A stretch of DNA of 13,587 nucleotides from Thermoplasmata archaeon (GTDB lineage: Archaea > Thermoplasmatota > Thermoplasmata > Thermoplasmatales > Thermoplasmataceae). The position numbers and the translations under genes are program-made. The stretch covers positions 1 to 13,587 of the forward strand of contig JAKAAI010000047.1 of assembly GCA_021797055.1 (NCBI GenBank), read 5' to 3'. The notes under the pieces were generated by a model that was not told the DNA's origin, ran no database searches, and worked only from the letters and a program-made list of their open reading frames with translations. How positions within the stretch are numbered: position 1 is the stretch's first letter; every line of letters begins with the position of its first letter. Shown piece by piece: positions 6,568 through 13,189 of the stretch.

Positions 6568-7158
6568 ATGATTGATGCAGTTTTCACTTACAAAGATGAA
6601 AATTTTAAACTGGATTTTTCCATGAATGATGGTGGATTGATCCTCCTAACGGGGGAGAATGGAAGTGGAAAGACAACCTCCCTGCTCTGCCTTTCTGGAT
6701 TTATACCAATAAGTGAAGGAAGAATATTGATCAACGGTATCGCTATTCATGATCTTTATCCTTCCCGGAGAGGAATCGTCTACATAAATCACGCTTCATA
6801 CTTCGAAAACATGTCAGGAAGGAAACACGTTGAGACGGCCCAACATTCTGAACGCAGTTTGACTGACAGAATAATTGACGATTTCGGCATCCTGGAGAAT
6901 ACCCGGGTGAGGGATATGAGCCAGGGGAATAAGGTCAGGGTATCGCTGGCAACTGCCGTAAATTCCCGTCCTAGGGTTATTCTGCTAGACGAGGTCATTT
7001 CCGCAATTTCCGATGTGGATAATCTTATGGAAATCACGCTTAATTATTCCAGAGAAATGAAATTTGACGTGATTATTGTTACGCATGGGCAGGAGAATAT
7101 GAATGAGGTTTCACACCACTATGAAATATCCGACGGTAAAACTGCCAGGTTGTTCTGA
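6568..7158 (+). CDS. Short WtpC/ModC-like ABC ATPase without a TOBE domain
   Basis: The 196-residue ATPase of the oxyanion importer. Walker A GENGSGKTT (29-37), signature MSQGNKV (117-123), Walker B VILLDE (137-142) and switch histidine H173 (VTHGQ) are all present, so catalysis should be intact. Two features are unusual. At the Q-loop position the sequence reads VYINHASYF (71-79), with N74 where family members carry glutamine, and the D-loop is SAISDVD rather than SALD. The protein also stops right after the core fold, whereas WtpC/ModC proteins usually carry a C-terminal TOBE regulatory domain that senses oxyanion. Regulation may instead fall to the divergent Tfx-type protein (inference). 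AGGAGG at 6551-6556 supports the ATG at 6568. Only 4 bp separate its end from the convergent GNAT gene. Confidence 0.8.
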   Translation: MIDAVFTYKDENFKLDFSMNDGGLILLTGENGSGKTTSLLCLSGFIPISEGRILINGIAIHDLYPSRRGIVYINHASYFENMSGRKHVETAQHSERSLTDRIIDDFGILENTRVRDMSQGNKVRVSLATAVNSRPRVILLDEVISAISDVDNLMEITLNYSREMKFDVIIVTHGQENMNEVSHHYEISDGKTARLF

Positions 7159-7162
7159 TCCA

Positions 7163-7867
7163 TCATTCCAGCAGTATTTTCCTGAAGATATGGGCATCAG
7201 GGAAGTAATCATCCTTCCTGATCCCTTTGACCGCACAGGCTCCAACGGGATGAGAGATTGTACCGTTGCCCTCAATACATTCAATCTCCTCCCCCCTGTA
7301 TATATGATAGTATTTCTCGCCTCCATTATCCGACAGGTGCAGCACACTGTTACCTTTTTTGTAGACTTTCCCGGGCAGATCCCGTTTGGATGATGGTACC
7401 ATTACCTTCCAGTCATAGAATACAGGCTCCATGGGGACAGTTTCAGATTCTTCGGAATTAGAAATGTCAACATCCCCTTCATAGAATGTTAAAGTCTGCA
7501 TCACACCAAATCCCATGCTTTTGGCAAGAGCTATGGACGGGCCATTGTCAACATGAACAAGCATCCTAACTTCGTTTATCCCATTTCCTAGGCACATTCT
7601 CACGGCCCTCTCGGTAAGTGTTTTAGCCACACCCTTTCTTCTGTGGTCCGGGTCGACTCTTATACCGCTCAGCCAGCCGCTTCTGTCCTGCAGAAACTGT
7701 AGAAGAAGAAATCCTAAGGGTTCCCCCCTGTCCTCTGCCAGCAGTACTGTTCCCCATTTCATGTACGACTGCCCCACCCTGTTGATGTAATCAACATATC
7801 CGCTGATCCCGGAGATATGGCTTATGGAAGGCCAGTCTTTTTCAACAGCTTCTCTGACCATTATCAT
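7163..7867 (-). CDS. GNAT acetyltransferase with C-terminal extension
   Basis: A 234-residue acetyl-CoA-dependent N-acyltransferase. The GNAT core covers residues about 4-130: the AEDRGEPLGFLLLQF strand, the pyrophosphate-binding motif A in IRVDPDHRRKGVAKTL (69-84, R-R-K-G-V-A forming the R/Q-x-x-G-x-A loop), then VHVDNGPSIALAKSMGF (104-120) with the N-x-x-S-I-x-L-x-x-x-x-G-F pattern of motif B, and the terminal TFYEGD strand. Residues about 148-234 add a domain I do not recognise, rich in Tyr and Lys; it may bind the acceptor. Simple GNATs are 140-170 residues, so the extension is notable. The start ATG 7867 (or ATG 7861) has a TATA-like GTTAAAAG about 26 nt upstream and no ribosome site. 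The acceptor substrate is unknown. Confidence 0.85.
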   Translation of the reverse strand: MIMVREAVEKDWPSISHISGISGYVDYINRVGQSYMKWGTVLLAEDRGEPLGFLLLQFLQDRSGWLSGIRVDPDHRRKGVAKTLTERAVRMCLGNGINEVRMLVHVDNGPSIALAKSMGFGVMQTLTFYEGDVDISNSEESETVPMEPVFYDWKVMVPSSKRDLPGKVYKKGNSVLHLSDNGGEKYYHIYRGEEIECIEGNGTISHPVGACAVKGIRKDDYFPDAHIFRKILLE

Positions 7868-7888
7868 GGGTATAGAAATGCCAACCCA

Positions 7889-7896
7889 CTTTTAAC
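7889..7896 (-). promoter_or_regulatory. Putative TATA box of the GNAT gene
   Basis: On the - strand this reads GTTAAAAG, centred about 26 nt before the ATG at 7867, within the 48-bp gap after the giant surface-protein gene. It suggests a separate leaderless transcript for the acetyltransferase. Confidence 0.4.
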
Positions 7897-7915
7897 CATT
7901 TTCAGTGAAGGATCA

Positions 7916-10900
7916 TTATGCCCCATTATCATCAGTGAGCTTGAAATATTCATTTCCATCCGGATCATAAAAAATCTTTGCCTTCCCTTTTCCAGTTAAA
8001 ATGTCCATTTTCCTCTTCACTGCATCAAATCTGATGTGCTTTTTCCTGGATTGCTTTCTTATCTCTGAGACACGCAACCCGGAGCAATCCGTTAAAAGTT
8101 TCATGGCAAGCTCGTCATCATTGCTGTAAAAAAACAGCGGATAGAGAAAATACACAGACACAGCCAACACAGCGGCCAGGATGACATATGGACCGGTGCT
8201 GAATACCTCCCTTCCGGAATAATAGGTTAAGTTGGAGTACGATATCTCAACGGTTATGTTCAGCATTCCAAAGGAGGAACTGTATAAAATTGATCTTCCA
8301 TTTCCGACCGGTCTTCCGTTTACGTACCATTTTTCCTTAAATGCACTTAGGTTGTATCCTGTGAGTTTTACCGACAGTGACTGAAAGGCGAAGAAGTTAA
8401 GCACAGATTCCCTGTATGATGATAAAAATGGGTAGTATTCCACCATTACTGAAAAGGATGTTGAATTGAAATTTCCACATTTGTCGGCAACGCCTATTGT
8501 TACGTTATAATTACCATCATATGGAAAGACTATTTTCACAGTCTGGTTGTATTTTGTGCCCAAAACCATAACTCTATCACCGTATCTTAATGTGACAGAA
8601 GAAAGGGGTGAACCGTCCATGATATGCAAATGCAGCGAAACGGCGGGGGAGGATGTGAGTGTTTTGTTATAACCATCCACTATCAGGGAAGGAGAGAGAT
8701 TGAAGAAGTAAACTGTGAATACAGAGGTATTTACATTGAGTGAATCTGACATCACAGAAAGACTGAATTCAAAGATGCCGGTTGTGTTCATGATTATTCC
8801 GAAGTTATCCACGTAATACTGTGATTCACCGTTTCCATTTATGAGAAAAAGAGAATACCTGCTTCCCAACCCGGCCATGGAGACGAATGATGAATTTGTG
8901 TATATCACCTCACCGTTGGTAAAAGGATTCTCAGGAATTGTGTTGTTTACGATGAAGTTGAATTCATAATATGTGTTCAGCCTGCTTTTGCCAGTGGCAG
9001 TTACGTTTACTGTGTAGATCCCGTTCGCAGTGAAGAGGGAGTTGTTTCGCTGTATGGTGTAATTGAGTTCATTTACGCCAAGGGCTGACTGCAGAATGCT
9101 TCCATCTGGTGCAAATATGTGAAGTGTTATTTTCGAGGAGTTCCCGCTTCTTGCATTTAAATATAGTGAGGAGTTGGCGGAATCCCCGAAAAATGAATAA
9201 AATGTGTCATTGCTGTGGCTTATCAGCAGTGCTGGTGGAGAAGTAATCACTGTTATGTTTGCCTCTCCAATGAGGAATGTGGAATTGTCAAGGAGGAACG
9301 CCAGAACTGTTATGGAAAATTTTCCGTCAGTAAGGTTCAGGGGAATCTCGTTGGCTGATGAACTGTAATTCGTTAATGTGCCATCATGGTTCAAATCAAC
9401 CTCATAATATCTCACTGACGAAAGCTCTGTCCATGACAGGTTAAGAAATGTTGTGTTCAAATACTCGCCGTTATAAATGCTCATGTTTACTCTCACATTA
9501 CCCTCGTATACCATAATTACAGAATAGTTGAAGAAAAACTGCCTCCCATAGTTATCTGTCACCAGGAAACTTATGTCCATAAAGCCGCTATAATTACCTG
9601 CATTCAGAACAAAGGAGCCGTTGGGGGTATTCAGTGAATAAGATTTCCCAAGATAATTTACTACGATGCTTGAAATTCCAATTTTCCATTCAACGGAATA
9701 ATTTACCTCCTCACCAGTATGAAAGTAATCAGTTGTCTGAAATGAATTCTTCATCACCGGGAGACCATTGTCAATCATCGCTGTCGCGTTAAATTCCGAT
9801 GTGTAACCTGCTGTGTTGACAGCAGATACATTCACAGAGTATTTGCCATTCTCCAGGGATGATGTGTTTATTACTATGACTGAACTGTTGGAATTGTAAA
9901 GTAATCCCTGAAGCTGAGCAGTTAAAATGTAGGGAAGTTCTGACTTAACATTTAGAGACATATTGTAAGTGGATGTCATGAGGAAGCTGTTGTTCCCTGA
10001 AACCGATATGTGGAATGGGGAGTATGGGTCCATACCTGAAAGATTGAATAGTGCCTCATATCCAGAATCCTGTACGAACAAAAAACCGCTTGAGACAAAA
10101 AATGGTGATCCTTCCGCATATGGTATTCCGGTATTCATTACGGTATTTCCTTTCACTTCAATTATATGGGAATTGGTTCCTATCCATATGTCTCCGGAGT
10201 TGCCATTTGAGAATGTTATTCTGGAAATCGAGTATGGTATAATCAGCAGGCCATTAACGGAAAAAATTATGCCAGCGTTCTGTGAGGAGAATGAAAGCAC
10301 TGACCATGTTTCGTTCCCGGAATCATAAACCTGTGTTACTCCAATCTTTCCTCCAAGACTTGTCATATTGGTGAAAGTTTCATTCTCCATGACCAAGTCT
10401 GAAATGTTTAGGGAGAAATGGATAACCTCTGAATCCCCCTGGAGGTAGTAAGCTATGTCATATGACTGAGCGTTTTCCCCGGAATAAAGCAGATAAGGAT
10501 CTGCAATCTTCTGTACAGCCGTAAGAAGATCCTTCTCAGTACTAATTTCACCGTTATGGTTCAATATCATTACTGTTCCATTTTCAAGTGGAAGTATGAA
10601 CCCCCCGTCATATGATTCAAGGTATCCAGTGGAATTCAATGCAATATGATACAGGAAAGAATGCACTGAGAATGAACTCTCATTTACATCGACGAAAGAA
10701 TAACTGTTCAATCCAGCCAGTATAAATGCAGCTTGAGAGCCTGAAGAGTAGGATGAGGCCCATGAGATGTTCCCATTCCCCGCACTGTACAGCGAAGATG
10801 ATTCCATAGTGTAATAATTGTACCTAATTATGGAAGAATTTGAAGCAACGTAAAGTATGGAATTTGTACTTCTTGACACTATGTAAGAGCCTGTGTAGTT

Positions 10901-11686
10901 ATTTTCTGTTGTGATCAAATGATCATATCTGCTTACCTCATCAAACCTCTCTGATGTTTTACTGTAAGCATAGTGCGGAGGATTTATTGCATTGGTTTTT
11001 AAACTGTATACTGTCAGGTTGGAGCACTCGCCTCCAAACGATAAGGTAAGGTTACTGCTTGAAGGGAAATCTTCTGAGTGTATTGGAACTGCCACAGCAG
11101 TATATTCGCCTCTCCCGTTAACAGATGAAATATAGAATGAGCTAAGGTTTCTGTCTTCAACTATATCAAGTTTGCAGACGGCATCCATCGACGGTTCATT
11201 GGGTAAGGTTGTGACATTTCCTGTGGAGCACACTCTTGTCCCATACGAGTAATACGGGCCAAACGAGATATTAAGAAAAGGTGAGCTACCTGAAGACAGT
11301 ATTATACTATCACCAGTAAGGCCGGCAGATAAAAGATTATTCCACGAGAAACATACAGATATGTTTGTAGCAACAATACAGGAGCACACAGCCGCATTAA
11401 AGAATGACCATTTACCGAAGTGATAAGAACATACATTCATGCCATTCATGCCTATTCCTGATGAGATGACAGCATGGAAGTCATTGGAGTCGCCTGTGTT
11501 CCAGAAGTGAAAAGAGGCGTTGGAAATAGGGTATGATCCCATGGCTGATGAAGAGAAATTGTAGCATGGATCAGTGGGTTCACAGCCTGGTCTGTGGATA
11601 GCATAAGAAACGCTTGATGACGATGGAATTATGGCAATAAGCATTATTGTTGCAATTATTGCAATAATTCTCATCAAACGTTGCAT
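7916..11686 (-). CDS. Giant membrane-anchored surface protein with cytosolic winged-helix-like tail
   Basis: A 1256-residue protein with this order: signal peptide (about 1-29, MRIIAIIATIMLIAII core); a Cys-rich domain to about residue 221 (cysteines 35, 41, 86, 101, 103, 112, 153, 171, 221); a WD/propeller-like or beta-sandwich stretch (about 245-600) with recurring aromatic-rich strands; several Ig-like beta domains (about 610-1160); a single TM helix (about 1167-1187, YVILAAVLAVSVYFLYPLFF); and a 69-residue cytosolic tail. The tail LLTDCSGLRVSEIRKQSRKKHIRFDAVKRKMDILTGKGKAKIFYDPDGNEYFKL has the helix-turn-helix-plus-wing layout of a winged helix. Around fifty N-x-S/T sequons indicate heavy glycosylation. 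A DLNHDG calcium-loop-like motif occurs at 764-769. Domain names are by eye only; no enzyme motif is seen. The start could instead be the methionine at 11674, which better fits a leaderless TATA spacing. The protein may act as a surface sensor that alters transcription, or simply as an anchored surface layer component. Confidence 0.8.
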   Translation of the reverse strand: MQRLMRIIAIIATIMLIAIIPSSSSVSYAIHRPGCEPTDPCYNFSSSAMGSYPISNASFHFWNTGDSNDFHAVISSGIGMNGMNVCSYHFGKWSFFNAAVCSCIVATNISVCFSWNNLLSAGLTGDSIILSSGSSPFLNISFGPYYSYGTRVCSTGNVTTLPNEPSMDAVCKLDIVEDRNLSSFYISSVNGRGEYTAVAVPIHSEDFPSSSNLTLSFGGECSNLTVYSLKTNAINPPHYAYSKTSERFDEVSRYDHLITTENNYTGSYIVSRSTNSILYVASNSSIIRYNYYTMESSSLYSAGNGNISWASSYSSGSQAAFILAGLNSYSFVDVNESSFSVHSFLYHIALNSTGYLESYDGGFILPLENGTVMILNHNGEISTEKDLLTAVQKIADPYLLYSGENAQSYDIAYYLQGDSEVIHFSLNISDLVMENETFTNMTSLGGKIGVTQVYDSGNETWSVLSFSSQNAGIIFSVNGLLIIPYSISRITFSNGNSGDIWIGTNSHIIEVKGNTVMNTGIPYAEGSPFFVSSGFLFVQDSGYEALFNLSGMDPYSPFHISVSGNNSFLMTSTYNMSLNVKSELPYILTAQLQGLLYNSNSSVIVINTSSLENGKYSVNVSAVNTAGYTSEFNATAMIDNGLPVMKNSFQTTDYFHTGEEVNYSVEWKIGISSIVVNYLGKSYSLNTPNGSFVLNAGNYSGFMDISFLVTDNYGRQFFFNYSVIMVYEGNVRVNMSIYNGEYLNTTFLNLSWTELSSVRYYEVDLNHDGTLTNYSSSANEIPLNLTDGKFSITVLAFLLDNSTFLIGEANITVITSPPALLISHSNDTFYSFFGDSANSSLYLNARSGNSSKITLHIFAPDGSILQSALGVNELNYTIQRNNSLFTANGIYTVNVTATGKSRLNTYYEFNFIVNNTIPENPFTNGEVIYTNSSFVSMAGLGSRYSLFLINGNGESQYYVDNFGIIMNTTGIFEFSLSVMSDSLNVNTSVFTVYFFNLSPSLIVDGYNKTLTSSPAVSLHLHIMDGSPLSSVTLRYGDRVMVLGTKYNQTVKIVFPYDGNYNVTIGVADKCGNFNSTSFSVMVEYYPFLSSYRESVLNFFAFQSLSVKLTGYNLSAFKEKWYVNGRPVGNGRSILYSSSFGMLNITVEISYSNLTYYSGREVFSTGPYVILAAVLAVSVYFLYPLFFYSNDDELAMKLLTDCSGLRVSEIRKQSRKKHIRFDAVKRKMDILTGKGKAKIFYDPDGNEYFKLTDDNGA

Positions 11687-11692
11687 GCCAAT

Positions 11693-11708
11693 GTATTAAA
11701 AAATTTTT
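11693..11708 (-). promoter_or_regulatory. AT-rich TATA region of the giant surface-protein gene, also a T6 tract after the phosphoesterase gene
   Basis: On the - strand this reads AAAAATTTTTTAATAC. The T6 run lies about 50 bases after the phosphoesterase stop and can serve as its terminator. The TTTAATA part sits about 23-28 nt before the methionine codon at 11674, which suggests that methionine (residue 5 of the longer ORF) as the leaderless start. Confidence 0.4.
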
Positions 11709-11751
11709 CCAGTAGTGACATGAAAGTGTGCCGGATGCAACAGTAATATGG

Positions 11752-12435
11752 TCAGTAAAAAGAAAGGAGACGCTGGAGATAAGCCTGATCCTTAATCATA
11801 TCCCTCAGCTTTTCCCTGGTTTTTTCCCTGTCGTAGGAGAACCTCCTGAATGATATCTGGCTATTTTCCGTGTCCATAAGAAGGTATGTTGGCATCGGGT
11901 TTCCGTCTCTTGGCTGCCCGGAACTTCCAGGATTCAGGATCCTATTTCTGTAAATCATCATAAAATGGGTGTGACCAACAAGGATGTAATTAAATTCTGA
12001 CAGTTTTTTGTCTCTGCATACCATCTCTGCCTCAGTGGAGAAGAGATAGCCGTAAAGGTGATTGTTTGGTGAGGCGTGTGTCATGTAGAATTTCATGTTC
12101 TCGATGTCTCTTGTAACGAATTCATCGAACTTTCTCAATTTATCCATATCGTTACTGGAGAGAAGTTTCATTGAGACCTCCTTTCTGGTATATTCGCTGA
12201 GATCGTGCATTTCAAGGGAACAGTGGCAATCCTCATCATATGCAACGGCCCTGTCATGGTTCCCCATTATTCTGATGTCTGTAGTTTCCAGGAGGAGATC
12301 GAGGGTCTCGGCTGGTTGGGGGCCATAGTCAACAGAATCTCCTAAAAAAATAGAAAAATCATAAGTTTCCCTCTGCACTAGGGACTTAAGCGCATCGTAG
12401 TTTGCGTGGATATCTGAAAAGATCAAAATTTTCAT
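11752..12435 (-). CDS. YfcE/MJ0936-like metallophosphoesterase
   Basis: A 227-residue calcineurin-like phosphoesterase with two metal ions in the active site. The full set of motifs is present: DIHAN (D8, H10), GDSVDYG (D33), GNHD (N59, H60), THA (H120), GHTHF (H155, H157) and the subgroup-specific NPGSSGQPRD (168-177). The last motif places it in the YfcE/MJ0936 group of small phosphodiesterases (Metallophos_2), which act on model bis-p-nitrophenyl phosphate and whose natural substrates are mostly unknown. Length is slightly above the usual 160-200 because of an insertion (about 62-115) containing HCSLEMHDL, which may shape substrate access. ATG 12435 has a TATA-like AATGTTTAA about 24 nt upstream. 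It is codirectional with the giant surface protein but separated by 65 bp containing another promoter. Confidence 0.88.
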   Translation of the reverse strand: MKILIFSDIHANYDALKSLVQRETYDFSIFLGDSVDYGPQPAETLDLLLETTDIRIMGNHDRAVAYDEDCHCSLEMHDLSEYTRKEVSMKLLSSNDMDKLRKFDEFVTRDIENMKFYMTHASPNNHLYGYLFSTEAEMVCRDKKLSEFNYILVGHTHFMMIYRNRILNPGSSGQPRDGNPMPTYLLMDTENSQISFRRFSYDREKTREKLRDMIKDQAYLQRLLSFY

Positions 12436-12454
12436 GGAATATCATAATATGGTG

Positions 12455-12463
12455 CCATTAAAC
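12455..12463 (-). promoter_or_regulatory. Putative TATA box of the metallophosphoesterase gene
   Basis: On the - strand this reads AATGTTTAA, centred about 24 nt before the ATG at 12435 with no ribosome site. This is consistent with a leaderless transcript, though the match is only moderate. Confidence 0.35.
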
Positions 12464-12506
12464 ATTTAGCTTGTTAGCAATATATATGGACAATATTATA
12501 TCTATT

Positions 12507-12533
12507 GGTTTGAAACTGTTGAGGCTTCAAACC
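12507..12533. repeat. Perfect 8-bp inverted repeat between divergent genes
   Basis: GGTTTGAA (12507-12514) is exactly complementary to TTCAAACC (12526-12533), with an 11-nt loop. It lies in the middle of the divergent region, about 72 bp before the phosphoesterase start and 174 bp before the GAPDH start. It could be a regulator operator or an RNA hairpin. The lack of extra arms argues against a tRNA. Confidence 0.5.
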
Positions 12534-12561
12534 TGTGAAATATCCTTAATAATAAAGGCCA

Positions 12562-12575
12562 GCATTCCTGAATGC
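12562..12575. repeat. Near-perfect 14-bp palindrome upstream of GAPDH
   Basis: GCATTC-CT-GAATGC has two perfect 6-bp arms around a 2-bp centre. The short, tight symmetry is what a dimeric helix-turn-helix protein would bind. It lies about 130 bp upstream of the GAPDH start, outside the core promoter. Confidence 0.45.
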
Positions 12576-12673
12576 AACGTTACATAGAAATCAAATTGTT
12601 TATGTTTTCATTTTTGGCTCTATTTCTGAAAAGATCCATTCTTAAACATAATGGTGGAAGAAATCGGCATTAA

Positions 12674-12685
12674 TTTATATATACA
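12674..12685 (+). promoter_or_regulatory. Strong TATA box of the GAPDH gene
   Basis: TTTATATATACA is centred about 28 nt before the ATG at 12707. It is the best TATA match in the window, as expected for a highly expressed glycolytic gene. It makes the in-frame TTG at 12686 untenable as a start, because that codon would lie upstream of the transcription start. Confidence 0.7.
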
Positions 12686-12706
12686 TTGCATCGGAAACCG
12701 GTAACA

Positions 12707-13189
12707 ATGATCAGGGTTGCTGTGAACGGCTATGGAACCATTGGAAGAAGGGTGGCATATGCATGCTCAATTCAGGATGACATGGACGTTGTCGGAATCG
12801 TGAAAACCAGGCCAGACTATATTTCACAGATCGCTTCGAAAAAGTATGATGTCTACGTCCCAGATGCAAAGGCACTTGATAAATTTCGTTCTGCAGGAAT
12901 CAATGCAAAAGGTACCCTTCACGATCTTCTGGGAATAGCTGACATCGTAGTTGATTCTACCCCTGAAGGGACAGGAGCTGTTAATGCTCCAGTTTACCGG
13001 GCCTCCAAGCGAAAAGCTGTATTTCAGGGAGGTGAGGAGAGCGGTGTTGCGGAAGCAAGTTTCAATTCATATTCAAACTATTCTGATTCCATTTCAAAAG
13101 AAAGCACAAGGGTAGTCTCATGCAACACCACCGGCATGGCCAGGTCCATTGCCCCCCTTACTGAAGACTTTTGGTGTGAAAAAGGTTAG
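12707..13189 (+). CDS. gap: Archaeal class II glyceraldehyde-3-phosphate dehydrogenase, N-terminal part (frame broken)
   Basis: This enzyme converts glyceraldehyde 3-phosphate and phosphate to 1,3-bisphosphoglycerate with NAD(P)+, in central carbon metabolism in the cytosol. Seen directly are the nucleotide-binding NGYGTIGRR (7-15), the KTRPDY region (33-38), the VVDSTPEGTG stretch (81-90), FQGGEE (106-111) and the catalytic cysteine in SCNTTG (C139). These place it in the archaeal branch, not bacterial GapA. The frame as written ends after FWCEKG at a TAG (13187-13189). In relatives the sequence continues as FGVKKVRATLIRRAAD, and exactly this is found in the next frame from 13173. One extra T in the T4 run 13169-13172 explains the break. 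ATG 12707 is chosen from the leaderless TATA spacing. The identity is certain. Whether the break is biological is not. Confidence 0.9.
   Translation: MIRVAVNGYGTIGRRVAYACSIQDDMDVVGIVKTRPDYISQIASKKYDVYVPDAKALDKFRSAGINAKGTLHDLLGIADIVVDSTPEGTGAVNAPVYRASKRKAVFQGGEESGVAEASFNSYSNYSDSISKESTRVVSCNTTGMARSIAPLTEDFWCEKG

Noticed and set aside
7103..7461. + strand ORFs running over the GNAT gene
   Set aside because: They are antisense to a clear acetyltransferase coding sequence, and one begins inside the ATPase gene in another frame. No family features are seen.
9969..10328. 119-residue + strand ORF opposite the giant surface-protein gene
   Set aside because: It lies wholly within a well-supported coding region, has no ribosome site or promoter, and shows no recognisable motif.
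12507..12540. Possible tRNA T-arm (GGTTTGAA...TTCAAACC)
   Set aside because: The loop is 11 nt rather than 7, and no acceptor, D or anticodon arms can be folded around it.
12686..12706. TTG start adding seven residues to GAPDH
   Set aside because: It lies directly after the TATA box, upstream of the expected transcription start. GAPDH homologues begin at M-I-R-V-A-V-N-G.
13172..13189. Reading the GAPDH break as a stop-codon readthrough (selenocysteine or pyrrolysine)
   Set aside because: The TAG is in the wrong frame for the downstream GAPDH sequence. A single-base shift is required, so readthrough would not restore the protein.
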